NCBI GenBank assembly: GCA_016178505.1
Contig: JACOTG010000005.1
Location: 1 to 64,000 of the forward strand
Source of the DNA: Planctomycetota bacterium
GTDB taxonomy: Bacteria > Planctomycetota > JACOTG01
DNA: 64,000 nucleotides
Direction: 5' to 3'
The translations under genes and the position numbers were made by a program. Of the stretch, positions 9,605 to 17,765 are shown piece after piece (position 1 is the first letter of the stretch; every line of letters begins with the position of its first letter). The notes under the pieces are model-generated. The model searched no databases and was not told the origin of the DNA. It saw only the letters and a program-made list of their open reading frames with translations.

Positions 9605-10060
9605 TCAGCAAACCTCGGACGACTGTCCCGCGCGCGTTTCCTCGCAAGGCGCCGAAGGTCTGTCGAACTGAAGCGGCTGCGCCAACTGCAGCGCGACCTT
9701 CTGTGTGAACACGAGATCCGAGAAGCAATGATCGACGCGAATGATGCGGCCCGTGCCTCTGAGGTTGATCGGACAAACGTAGGGGGCATTCCCGAGCGCG
9801 TTCGGAACCGTGATGAGAATGTCGCACGTCATGCCCCTGAAGATCTCGGCATACGTGTAGTTCACCAGATAGAGCCCGCGCGCGCTCACGTTGATCGTCG
9901 TGCCGGCGCCCGCGATGCGTTCACGCTCGCCGCCCGATCCGACGCTCGTGAGCTGTATCGGATAGGACCGATCCAATCGGGGGTACTTTCTGTTTTCGTA
10001 GAAGCAGATCATTCGGTCCTCGTTTCCTGGTGAATCACCCTCGCGGGCGTCGTTGGTCAT
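9605..10060 (-). CDS. PilZ domain protein
   Basis: 151 residues. The core has the PilZ pattern: an N-terminal basic motif ENRKYPRLDRSYPIQL, then TINVSARGLYLVN, which corresponds to the [DN]xSxxG motif of c-di-GMP-binding PilZ domains, followed by a beta-barrel with VPNALG and GTGRIIRVD. PilZ proteins bind cyclic di-GMP and control motility or envelope processes. The RxxxR half is only partly conserved, so ligand binding is uncertain. It stands alone with its own flanking gaps; 10061-10355 to its right holds no gene that I can support. Confidence 0.72.
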   Translation of the reverse strand: MTNDAREGDSPGNEDRMICFYENRKYPRLDRSYPIQLTSVGSGGERERIAGAGTTINVSARGLYLVNYTYAEIFRGMTCDILITVPNALGNAPYVCPINLRGTGRIIRVDHCFSDLVFTQKVALQLAQPLQFDRPSAPCEETRAGQSSEVC

Positions 10061-10355
10061 CCCTCACCGTTCGAGCCTCGACTCGCAACCCGGATACCAA
10101 TTCCATCGTCGGCCGCGCCGTGATGGAGCGACGCGACGAAGCTGTCGGGAATCCGTGGGTTTCTCGCGGCGCCGCGAATCGCCAATCGGCTCCGCACTCC
10201 CTCGATGGAACGGGCACGATGACGTCCTGTCGAGAAAACCGGACGAGCCTGTAACTTCGCGGTCCTCGTTTACGACTTCATTCCACGGGACGTGCAGGTC
10301 GGCGTTCGGATCGGTGCATCGACGATGGCAGCTCGAACGATGGAGGGTGAAGACG

Positions 10356-10847
10356 ATGAACGGGAAGACGATGTTCCAATGGGCTCTCGCAGCATTCATG
10401 TCGATCGGGTTGGCACAGGGTCAATCGACGACGGTGTCCTACCGGCGAGTGTTGTCGGCCGGAGAAAGGCGCGAGTACTACGAAGGCGGCGGGCGCAAAT
10501 GGCTCGGCTCGCTCGTTCACGTTCATGTGAAGGCCTCCGTGTTCGGCCACGAGACGGCCCACGGAACGAAGGGTCGACCGGACCATCTGCTGGAATTCAC
10601 TGACCGATCCGTGCCGATTCTCGTGGGGCGAGACAGCGAATACCTCGCGCAGCTCCGCCGCAAGACGGGGCGCGGGCACCGCGGGACGATCTGCGTGAAG
10701 GGTCGAATCGTCTCGCCGTCCTGGGCGCCGGAGGGAAAGTGCTTCCTTCTCGCCGACACGTTGAAGCACGCGCCGGGTCGGGAAGGATCCGATGCTACGC
10801 CCCGAACTTCTTCAGGCGCCCCGCATGGGCGACGGCGAGCAACATGA
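10356..10847 (+). CDS. Putative secreted protein, unknown
   Basis: 163 residues. The ATG at 10356 has a GGAGG site upstream and starts a signal peptide (FQWALAAFMSIGLAQG, cleavage probably after AQG). The mature part is basic and beta-rich with two cysteines, in the segments GTICVKGRIVSPSW and EGKCFLLADTLK. I recognise no family. The 3' end overlaps the opposite-strand phosphoglycerate mutase gene by 53 bp, so the last 17 or so residues may have been captured from that gene's antisense strand. Confidence 0.5.
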   Translation: MNGKTMFQWALAAFMSIGLAQGQSTTVSYRRVLSAGERREYYEGGGRKWLGSLVHVHVKASVFGHETAHGTKGRPDHLLEFTDRSVPILVGRDSEYLAQLRRKTGRGHRGTICVKGRIVSPSWAPEGKCFLLADTLKHAPGREGSDATPRTSSGAPHGRRRAT

Positions 10848-12003
10848 CGTTCTTCAGCGGGCCGCGGCCGAGGGAACCCGCTGCCGCCTGACGCTCGGTG
10901 TAGCGCGCAAGGCGGTCGTACCGGGCGGTCGCCGCGTAGAGGAGGACCGGGACGGGATGCCACGAGTGTCCACGTAGCCGCGACGGCGTCGAGTGATCCG
11001 CCGCGACGACGAGCACGTCGGGCTTCGCGGCCAAGAGCTTGGGCAGCGCGGCGTCGACTTCTTCGATCACGTGGACTTTTGCGTCGAAGTTGCCGTCCTC
11101 GCCGGTCGAGTCGGTCTTCTTAACGTGACAGAATGCAAAGTCGAAGTCCTTGATCAGCGCGGCGACGCGGTCGAACTCGGCGGCGATGCCGCCCGTTTCA
11201 CGGTGCGTGTCCATGCCGAGCAACCGCGAGATGCCGAGGTACATCGGGTAGCCCGCGACCGCGAGCGAACGAAGCCCGTAGCGTTCGCGCATCGAGGGAT
11301 ACGCTCGAAAACGGGCGTAGCCGCGAAGGAGGATGAAATTCGCCTGCGGCTCGTCGCGGAGGATCTCCCGAACCTGGGCGAGCAGGCGCACGAGTGCTTC
11401 CGACGAGCGCCGCGACGACGGCGACTTCGCGGTTGGGTCCACGGGCAGTTCGCCCGTGACGCCGGGATCGGTTTCGGCGACGTCTTCGTGCAAGTCGTCG
11501 CCACGGAGAACGAGGAGCGCCCGGTGCTCGGCCTCCGTCTCCAGGAACACCTCGACTCCGGGCATCGGTTTCATCGCGCGCGCAATGCGAGTACACAGCT
11601 CGCGATTCTTTTCGGTCGAAATGCGGCCGGCGCGACGGTCAGCGACGCGCCCTTCGCGATCGAGCGTCGCGAAATTGCAGCGGATTGTCAGATCGCGTGG
11701 CGTCACGTCGAACCCGAGGCCCATCGCCGAGAGCATGCCGCGGCCAATCGTGTTCTCGACGGGGTCGTAGCCGAACAGTGCGAAGTGCCCGGGTCCGCTT
11801 CCGGGCGTGATCCCGGGACCGACCGGGTCGAACAGGCCGAGTGCCGAGCGCGGCGCGATCGAATCGAGATTCGGGGTCCGTGCCGCCTCCAACTCGGTGG
11901 AGCCGTCACCCTCACGAGGCAACCCGCCGAGTCCGTCCATCACGAGAAAGACGATCTTCGATCCGTTGTCGTGCAACAGCGGTCTCCACACTTCCGTGTC
12001 CAT
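10795..12003 (-). CDS. apgM: 2,3-BPG-independent phosphoglycerate mutase, archaeal type
   Basis: Interconverts 2- and 3-phosphoglycerate in glycolysis. 402 residues, alkaline-phosphatase superfamily. The metal-binding start IVFLVMDGLGGLP, the substrate loop ARTPNLDSIA, the TPGSGPGHFALFGYDP motif, the HVKKTDSTGEDGN motif and the C-terminal ADHSTPSRLRGHSWHPVP metal ligands are all in order. The ATG at 12003 has a GGGAG ribosome site; an in-frame ATG at 12027 lacks one. The archaeal-type enzyme also occurs in many bacteria. Confidence 0.93.
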   Translation of the reverse strand: MDTEVWRPLLHDNGSKIVFLVMDGLGGLPREGDGSTELEAARTPNLDSIAPRSALGLFDPVGPGITPGSGPGHFALFGYDPVENTIGRGMLSAMGLGFDVTPRDLTIRCNFATLDREGRVADRRAGRISTEKNRELCTRIARAMKPMPGVEVFLETEAEHRALLVLRGDDLHEDVAETDPGVTGELPVDPTAKSPSSRRSSEALVRLLAQVREILRDEPQANFILLRGYARFRAYPSMRERYGLRSLAVAGYPMYLGISRLLGMDTHRETGGIAAEFDRVAALIKDFDFAFCHVKKTDSTGEDGNFDAKVHVIEEVDAALPKLLAAKPDVLVVAADHSTPSRLRGHSWHPVPVLLYAATARYDRLARYTERQAAAGSLGRGPLKNVMLLAVAHAGRLKKFGA

Positions 12004-12110
12004 AGGCTCCCTTTCGCGACTCCTCATGCGACGTCAACCGAAACGCGAGCGCAGGATTATATCGGCCCAGCGGGCCGGCTGCACCGCGCGGCATCGGGCG
12101 AACCGTTCTC

Positions 12111-12139
12111 TTTACACCCCGCCGTCGAGTCTGTATTCT
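12111..12139 (+). promoter_or_regulatory. Promoter of tRNA-Ala
   Basis: TTTACA (12111-12116), a 17-nt spacer and TATTCT (12134-12139). The -10 box ends 31 nt before the tRNA, as expected for a short processed leader. Confidence 0.65.
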
Positions 12140-12170
12140 CTGCCCGCTTTTAACCCAGTCACGTCCGCAC

Positions 12171-12246
12171 GGGGGCTTAGCTCAGCTGGGAGAGCGCGAC
12201 ACTCGCATTGTCGAGGTCGGGGGTTCGAATCCCCTAGCCTCCACCA
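12171..12246 (+). tRNA. tRNA-Ala (anticodon CGC)
   Basis: Complete cloverleaf of 76 nt. Acceptor GGGGGCT pairs with AGCCTCC (one G-U). The D arm is GCTC/GAGC, the anticodon stem CGACA/TGTCG encloses loop CTCGCAT, and the T arm is GGGGG/CCCCT around TTCGAAT. Discriminator A and an encoded CCA end follow. Anticodon CGC reads GCG, a frequent alanine codon in this GC-rich DNA. Confidence 0.97.
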
Positions 12247-12282
12247 CCTGCGGACACGGGACACTCGATTGACCACTCAACC

Positions 12283-13056
12283 GTGACGACGTTGCGCCGC
12301 CACGCCGGTCGTCCGCTGATCGTCGCTCATCGCGGAGCGTCCGGGCGATTCCCCGAAAACACGCTGCGCTCGTTTCGTGCCGCCATCGCCGCGGGATCTG
12401 ATTTTCTCGAGTGCGACGTACGCCCGACGGCGGACGGAGTGCCCGTGATTATCCACGACGCGGAGCTCGGTCGGCTTGCTGGTCGCTCCGGCCGCATCGA
12501 GGATCTGGCGCTGGCCGACGTTCGGAAGCTCCGAATTCGAATCGGGCCGTCCGCTCGTCCGCGGGGCGAGCCCGTGCCGACGCTCGAGGAGCTCGCTACG
12601 GTCGCCGGACGAAAGACGCTCGGGAACGCGGCACCGACGGCACGGCTCGTCGTCGAGATCAAAGTCCACGGAGATGCGCCGGGATTCGTTCAGGACATCG
12701 TCCGGATCCTTCGGCGCACGGGGCATCGAAACGCGGCGCTCATCTCGTTCTCACCGAGCATCGTGGACCGCGTCCACCGAGTCCTTCGGTGGCCACTCAC
12801 CGGGCTGATCCTCGGCTCGGGTACCCCAGCCGCCCAGGTGTCCCGCGCTCTGCGCCGACCCGAGCCGCTGATCGTGCTGCAGAAGTCGCTAGCGAGTGCG
12901 GCCGTCATCGCTGCGGCAGCGCGACGCGGAAAGCGCGTCTGGATCTACGCGGTCGATGGGCGCGCCGAGCAATCGCGAATGGCGGCGCGAGGAGTCGACG
13001 GGATCATCACGAACTTCCCGGATCGATTGGCGCGCACGCTGCGACAACGGCGATGA
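12283..13056 (+). CDS. Glycerophosphodiester phosphodiesterase
   Basis: 257 residues, no signal peptide, so cytoplasmic. GDPD enzymes hydrolyse glycerophosphodiesters to glycerol-3-phosphate and an alcohol. The hallmark AHRGASGRFPENT (HR and ExT catalytic residues) lies near residue 15, followed by FLECDVRPTADGVPVIIHD with the Glu-Asp metal ligands and catalytic His. The C-terminal half has VEIKVHG and the end GVDGIITNFPDRL. The start is GTG at 12283, 36 nt after the tRNA, and no promoter is evident between them. Confidence 0.9.
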   Translation: MTTLRRHAGRPLIVAHRGASGRFPENTLRSFRAAIAAGSDFLECDVRPTADGVPVIIHDAELGRLAGRSGRIEDLALADVRKLRIRIGPSARPRGEPVPTLEELATVAGRKTLGNAAPTARLVVEIKVHGDAPGFVQDIVRILRRTGHRNAALISFSPSIVDRVHRVLRWPLTGLILGSGTPAAQVSRALRRPEPLIVLQKSLASAAVIAAAARRGKRVWIYAVDGRAEQSRMAARGVDGIITNFPDRLARTLRQRR

Positions 13057-13143
13057 TCGAATCCCGAGGGCACCGGCGCCGCCTCGGGTTCTCGGATCGG
13101 AGCAACGAGGGTGAGAGCGCAGCACGCGCTCCCTTCCCAACCG

Positions 13144-13860
13144 TCAATCGTCGTCGCGAAGGGGTTCCGGCGCGGCCAGCTCCGCGACCTCGCGACGCAT
13201 TTCGGGTCCCGGGCGCGGCGCCACCGCTTGAAGGACGATCGACTTTTCGATGGCGCGGATGCCTCGCGTCTCGTTTGCGCGCACGACGATGACCTCTCCC
13301 GGGGCAGCCTCTTCCTCGTCCGAACCCATCGTGACGGAAACGCGGCCTTCTCTCACGATGAATGCCACGTCGCATGGCAGGTTGTGTGGGGGAAGCGCTT
13401 GTCCGGCTTCCATCAGCAGGTAGTCGCAGCGGACCTCGCGGGAGTCGAGCAGCGGATGCTTCACGAAGCGCTCGGGGGAAAACGGCGACAGGGCCGAAGC
13501 TCGTGTGATTTCCGGACCTGCGAGCTTTCCGGCGGTCGACGCCGTTTCTCCGCCCGGCCCCGGAGCGGTGATTTCAACGACGAGCGATTCGTCGGACGCG
13601 CCGAACGCAAACCGCGTCCCCGGCGCGATCGCCGCCGAGTCCCCTGGCGCGAGAGCGCTGCGCTCGCCCCGGAGCGTCACCCACGCGGCTCCCGCGATCG
13701 CACACAGGAGCGTGAACGAACGGCTCGTCGATTCCTTCGACGAGTGCCCCGATTCGAGCGAGTGCACCGTGAGACTGATGTTGCGGGACGAGTAGAGTTC
13801 TTCCTCGCGCGGCCCGCCGGACGCCGACTGTAGTCGGTCTTTCAGAACGATTCTCGGCAT
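13144..13860 (-). CDS. Double-cupin protein
   Basis: 238 residues with two cupin-like beta-barrels: the first at about residues 25-95 (ALAPGDSAAIAPGTRFAFG), the second at about 130-215 (LPPHNLPCDVAFIVREGRV, then AAPGEVIVVRANETRGIRA). The second domain keeps one His-containing metal-binding strand (PPHNLPCD); the first has lost the histidines, so only one barrel may bind metal. The substrate is unknown. Pirin-like or sugar-isomerase-like roles would be guesses. The gene is monocistronic and convergent with the GDPD gene; 13861-14021 holds no recognisable gene. Confidence 0.6.
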   Translation of the reverse strand: MPRIVLKDRLQSASGGPREEELYSSRNISLTVHSLESGHSSKESTSRSFTLLCAIAGAAWVTLRGERSALAPGDSAAIAPGTRFAFGASDESLVVEITAPGPGGETASTAGKLAGPEITRASALSPFSPERFVKHPLLDSREVRCDYLLMEAGQALPPHNLPCDVAFIVREGRVSVTMGSDEEEAAPGEVIVVRANETRGIRAIEKSIVLQAVAPRPGPEMRREVAELAAPEPLRDDD

Positions 13861-14021
13861 TCGATCCTTTTCCCTTCTCCGAGGGAATCTCGACCGTCAC
13901 TCGCCACGCGTCGTCCGAACCGTCTCCCCCTCGGGATTTCGTGCGCGCCATCATATCCGGATGCAAGGCGCACGTCCACGAGCGTTTGCGGTGACTCCTC
14001 GGCGAGCGCTCGGACCGCGAG

Positions 14022-15560
14022 CTACAGGTACTGGCGCAGCTGCGCGCGAACGGAGTCCGGACGTGCGAAGTCCGTCTCCCACGAGTAATAGGCGAGATCC
14101 GGCGCGCGGCTGCGATCGTAGAGCATTCCCAGCGCATGGATCGCCTCCACCTGATCCTCCTCCGTCCCGACGCCCGAAACCACGACGTCGCGGAGCATGG
14201 GGCTCGCGGCGGCATCGCGCACGAGTCCGAGGTTGCGGAGGATCGCGAGGCGGAGCTCGATGGAGGATGCGTTCCGATATCCGTCGCGCAGGGCGGCGCG
14301 CGCCGACGACGAACCGACGAGCGCGAGAGCCGCGGCGCTTTCCGCCGCGACCGCGGGAGGCGTTCCGGTCTGCATCACCTTCGTCAGAAGCGGAACGGCC
14401 GACGCCTCGCGCATCATGCCCAGGGCGAGCATCGACGATCGCCTCAAGCCGACGTCGGTCGCGTCGGACGCAAGGCTGGTCAGCGCTTTCACGGCGCGCT
14501 TCTCGCCGATCAAACCCAGCGCGATCGCCGACGCGGCGCGCACGGACGCCGGGGATGTCTCGTCTTCGAGCAGCTTCTCGATCGATGCACCGTCCTCTAC
14601 ATCCCCGATGATGCCCAGCCCGATCGCGACGGCTCCTCTCACGTCCGTCCCGCCGTTTGCGAGGACGCGCAAGAGAAACAGACGGGCGGCGGGCCCGCCG
14701 AGCTGACCGAGCGAAATGGCTGCGGAGCCGCGCACGAGCGGGTCCCGATCTCCAACGAGCGAACCCATCAGCGCCTTGGCGATGGGGTCGCGAACGTCGG
14801 CGCCGAACGGCTCCTGTTCGTTGAAGTTCACGCAAAGCGAACCGATCGCAATGATCGCCGCTCGACGCAGCTCGACCGCATCCGCGCGCATGGCGACGAG
14901 CAGCGCCGGAACGCCGCACACGTCACCCATTTTCCCGAGCGCAACGGCGGCAGCAGATCGCACGGCGATGGGATCGCCCGTCGCTTGGATTTCCGCGGTG
15001 AGCGGTTGGATCGCGGGATCACCGCCGTACAGCTGAAGCGCGGTCGCGCATGCCGACCGCAACTCTGCGGGTTCGTTGGAATCGGCCATGACCATCGCGA
15101 GCGGAGAGACGGCTTCTGCTTTGCCAGACAGCCCGAGCGACAGCCCGGCGAACGAGCGCTCCACCGGATCGGCCTTCGGATCACGAAGCGTCGCCACGAG
15201 CCTCCAGAAGTCCTCGGGGTTGATCTGATAACCCAGCGCGAGGAGCGACGCCAGCCGCATCGTTCGGTATGTGTCGTTCAGCCCGGCGCGAAGACGGCCA
15301 AGATCCGACGGATCGGACATCATGCCGAGCGCGATGGTGGCCGCTTCGCGAAGGTGGATCCGCGGCACCGTCAGCGCGCTGCGCATCGTTTCGATCGCCT
15401 CGAACCGCTCGCGCTCGACGATCGCCGCGTCGGACGTGTTCCCGGAAGGCGTCGTGCCCGCGGAGACCCTGTAGTCGAGATACCGCTCGCGATTGGGCGC
15501 CCACCACTCTTCCCACGGAAACGGCGCCTGCGTCGCGTTCTTGGGGGTCGACGATGTCAA
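14022..15560 (-). CDS. HEAT-repeat protein, main reading frame after in-frame UGA
   Basis: At least 512 residues of repeating two-helix units of about 31-37 residues with the PBS-lyase/HEAT pattern (VRSAAAVALGKMGD, VRGSAAISLGQLGG, VRAASAIALGLIGEKRAV and others). It is probably a protein-binding scaffold. The N-terminus (APFPWEEWWAPNRERYLDYRV) precedes the repeats. The first possible start in this frame is TTG at 15560, without a ribosome site. The frame stays open to 15662 and then meets TGA at 15663-15665, beyond which the same frame encodes a signal peptide. The natural gene is therefore probably 14022-15758. Confidence 0.75.
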   Translation of the reverse strand: MTSSTPKNATQAPFPWEEWWAPNRERYLDYRVSAGTTPSGNTSDAAIVERERFEAIETMRSALTVPRIHLREAATIALGMMSDPSDLGRLRAGLNDTYRTMRLASLLALGYQINPEDFWRLVATLRDPKADPVERSFAGLSLGLSGKAEAVSPLAMVMADSNEPAELRSACATALQLYGGDPAIQPLTAEIQATGDPIAVRSAAAVALGKMGDVCGVPALLVAMRADAVELRRAAIIAIGSLCVNFNEQEPFGADVRDPIAKALMGSLVGDRDPLVRGSAAISLGQLGGPAARLFLLRVLANGGTDVRGAVAIGLGIIGDVEDGASIEKLLEDETSPASVRAASAIALGLIGEKRAVKALTSLASDATDVGLRRSSMLALGMMREASAVPLLTKVMQTGTPPAVAAESAAALALVGSSSARAALRDGYRNASSIELRLAILRNLGLVRDAAASPMLRDVVVSGVGTEEDQVEAIHALGMLYDRSRAPDLAYYSWETDFARPDSVRAQLRQYL

Positions 15561-15662
15561 GTTCGGAGGGAGGGGCGCGTCAGACGACGGGGAATGTCCT
15601 CGGGGAGTCGGGGCCGCACCGCGTTTGCCGGACGCACCGCCCGGTCCAGATCGGCCGCCGCG

Positions 15663-15758
15663 TCAACGTCCGTGGGCGTCGGATCCGACGAAGAAGAGCG
15701 TTGCGACGAACAGTCCGATCGCGACCGGCGAAACGGAACGATGACGGTGGAGGATCAT
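15663..15758 (-). CDS. Signal-peptide segment in frame with the HEAT-repeat gene
   Basis: ATG at 15758 with GGAG seven bases upstream encodes MILHRHRS, the hydrophobic stretch PVAIGLFVATLFFVG and SDAHGR, then TGA. The frame is identical to that of the HEAT-repeat gene; after the TGA come about 35 residues rich in Gly, Pro, Ser and Arg that look like a linker, then the HEAT domain. This is best read as the true start of an exported HEAT-repeat protein split by a single UGA (CGA to TGA would explain it). A free-standing 31-residue peptide is less likely. Confidence 0.6.
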   Translation of the reverse strand: MILHRHRSVSPVAIGLFVATLFFVGSDAHGR

Positions 15759-15884
15759 GAGTTTGCTCCGGATCGAGCCCCGCAAGAAAGAAGGCACGGC
15801 CACTCGCAATGCTGCGATCGTCACGTCACGAGCGATCTTACGCGGTGGGTCCCGAGAGTCAAGGAAGCGAACCGACGGCCCGCT

Positions 15885-16253
15885 TCAGCGGTCTTCCGAC
15901 TTCTCGGTCGTCGTTTGGGACGCGCGGACTCGCTCGAGGATGGAGTTCCATTCGGCCTCGACGCGGCGCCGGAAGATCTCGTCATCGGCCGCGCTCCAGC
16001 CGTTCGAGTGACTGTCGTTGATCATCAGGCTCACGCGCGCCGGATCGCGCTCGGCTGGCACTCCGCCGCCGAAGATCGCCGCCACGGGAAGCAGAAGGGC
16101 CTTGAGGATCGTGGTTCCGGTTCGATCCTCGACGAGCGGACTCCGCGCTCGATCGTTCTCGCGGATCGCCCGCGCCCGTTCGACGTTCGTCGAACGACAC
16201 GCGGAGGTCGCGATCGCAAGCACCACCACCCCTGCCCAAGCGGCCCGCCCCAT
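15885..16253 (-). CDS. Putative lipoprotein, unknown
   Basis: 122 residues from the ATG at 16253: MGRAAWAGVVVLAIATSACRS is a clean lipoprotein signal with the lipobox Cys near residue 19. The mature part has an Arg-rich helix, a hydrophobic patch (LLLPVAAIFGGGVP) and an acidic helix that ends the protein. An upstream in-frame start at 16322 would add 23 residues before the signal and is less likely. It could form an operon with the HEAT-repeat gene downstream. No family recognised. Confidence 0.55.
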   Translation of the reverse strand: MGRAAWAGVVVLAIATSACRSTNVERARAIRENDRARSPLVEDRTGTTILKALLLPVAAIFGGGVPAERDPARVSLMINDSHSNGWSAADDEIFRRRVEAEWNSILERVRASQTTTEKSEDR

Positions 16254-16319
16254 TCCACTCTTCGGAATGGAGGTAGATTCACCGATCGTTCGTGCGCGTG
16301 TGGGTCGGTTCACGTCGTC

Positions 16320-16533
16320 CATCGCTCGCCACTCCCGCTCACGTCTCAGCGCGACCCGGTGACGTCGGCTTGGTGATCCCCTTCATCGCTCGCAACTCCG
16401 CTTCACTCCCCTGAGGGGCCAGGTGACGTCGGCTTGGTGATCCCCTTCATCGCTCGCAACTCGGCTTCACTCCCCGGAGGGGCCAGGTAACGTCGGCCTG
16501 GTGATCCCCTTCATCGCTCGCAACTCGGCTTTC
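16320..16533. repeat. 64-bp tandem repeat duplicating the 3' end of the TPR gene
   Basis: Near-identical units start at 16358, 16422 and 16486 (the last partial, to about 16533), and a degraded fourth copy lies at 16320-16357. Each unit contains the final codons of the TPR gene, its TGA stop and a small GC hairpin, so the gene's tail was copied outward past its own stop. The 64-bp period is not a multiple of three. Confidence 0.85.
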
Positions 16534-16841
16534 CAGGAGAGCTGCTTCGACAGCGCACCCTCCGCCTCCGCCTCCGGCACCATGCCCTTCCGCTGATAGA
16601 AGATCGAGAGGTTCGTGTGCGGCATCGGATTGTCGCGGTCGATCTCCGCCCAGCGCCGCGCGACCGCAATGGCGTCGTCGAACCGCCCGAAGTGGAAGCA
16701 CGCTTGAGCCAGCGCTTCGTAGCCGTCGGTGAATTTCGGATCGATCTCGATCGCCCGGCGATAGCACGCGATTGCCTCTTCCATCCGGCCGGACGCGAAA
16801 TGGTCGAACCCTTCGTTGTAATGATCGTCTCGAGTCGTCAC
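16467..16841 (-). CDS. TPR protein
   Basis: 124 residues made of about three tetratricopeptide repeats: DHYNEGFDHFASGRMEEAIACYRRAIEIDPK, an FHFGRFDDAIAVARRWAEID unit and an HTNLSIFYQRKGMVPEAEAE unit. Probably a small cytoplasmic adaptor. The C-terminal tail (KGITRPTLPGPSGE) is encoded by the innermost copy of the 64-bp tandem repeat. The ATG at 16841 is followed at once by repeat structure, supporting this start. Confidence 0.8.
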   Translation of the reverse strand: MTTRDDHYNEGFDHFASGRMEEAIACYRRAIEIDPKFTDGYEALAQACFHFGRFDDAIAVARRWAEIDRDNPMPHTNLSIFYQRKGMVPEAEAEGALSKQLSWKAELRAMKGITRPTLPGPSGE

Positions 16842-16910
16842 GCGCTGCTCCCGGTGGCATCGGATCGTCTTTTTCGGCTGCAGGATGCTAGCGCCCGCAA
16901 CGCGGTCGGG

Positions 16911-17765
16911 TCAACCCGATGCGGTCGCGCCCTTCGCGGATGCGCGACGCGCTTGCGAGCCGCGCTCTCGGGCCTCGATGTAAAGGAAGCTCTCCGCATA
17001 GCCGGCAAGCGGACCGAATCGACGGGCCGCCCACTCGCGGACGCGCGCCGGAGAAACGCTGCGGTTTCGAAAATACGATCGCTGCACGATCCGGTGGATC
17101 CACACGTCGACCGGAAATGCGTCGGTGAAGTCGAGCGAGAAGAGCAACACGCAGTCGGCGACTTTTTCCGCGATGCCGGGCAGCGCCATCAGCGCGTCTC
17201 GCGCGCTCTCGATCGGGAGGCCTCGGAGGCCATCGAGCCACGCATCGTCCGCGCGCTCGTTCGCCGCGAGCAGGTACTTCGCGCGAAATCCGACCTTTGC
17301 GGCTCGCAGTTTTCCCTCGTCGTCGAGGCAGCCGGGTGACGGGAACTGCCACGATCGCTCCGCGCCGAGTCGAACGGGGTCGCCGAAAGATGCCGCGATC
17401 GACTCCACGTTCATGCGGATCTTCGGGATGTTCGAGATGCTCGAGCAGATGAACGTGACGAGGCACTCCCACGGGTCTTGGCGGACGATGCGGAGTCCGC
17501 GAAATCGTCGAGCCGCGTCGCTCACGAGCGGATCGAACTCGAGCGCGCGGATCATCGCCGCGTGGTCGTCGTCGAGGCGAAAGTAGCGGACGAGGAAGTC
17601 CGATTCGACGCCGTCGAACGCGAGCCGGTCCGTGCGCTGCTCGACATAGAAGAAGCGATGGCGAGCGTTGACGAGGAAGCCGTCCAGGTGCGGACGAAAC
17701 CGAAAGACCTGACCCGAATCGAGGGTGAGTCGAAGATCGAAGTCGGGCGCATCGATCGTGTTCAT
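16911..17765 (-). CDS. OGG1-type 8-oxoguanine DNA glycosylase
   Basis: 284 residues, matching the OGG1 architecture: an N-terminal TBP-like domain (FDLRLTLDSGQVFRF), the segment QDPWECLVTFICSSISNIPKI that is typical of OGG1, and a helix-hairpin-helix GPD module with the catalytic Lys (ALPGIAEKVADC, Lys201) and the catalytic Asp (PVDVWIHR, Asp220). It removes 8-oxoG and cuts the strand in base-excision repair. This form is less common in bacteria than MutM. Its start overlaps the cinA stop (17762-17765), giving an argG-cinA-ogg operon order. Confidence 0.92.
   Translation of the reverse strand: MNTIDAPDFDLRLTLDSGQVFRFRPHLDGFLVNARHRFFYVEQRTDRLAFDGVESDFLVRYFRLDDDHAAMIRALEFDPLVSDAARRFRGLRIVRQDPWECLVTFICSSISNIPKIRMNVESIAASFGDPVRLGAERSWQFPSPGCLDDEGKLRAAKVGFRAKYLLAANERADDAWLDGLRGLPIESARDALMALPGIAEKVADCVLLFSLDFTDAFPVDVWIHRIVQRSYFRNRSVSPARVREWAARRFGPLAGYAESFLYIEARERGSQARRASAKGATASG

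Noticed and set aside
14136-16376. Plus-strand ORF of 746 codons
   Set aside because: Antisense to the HEAT-repeat gene; Arg/His-rich with no domain.
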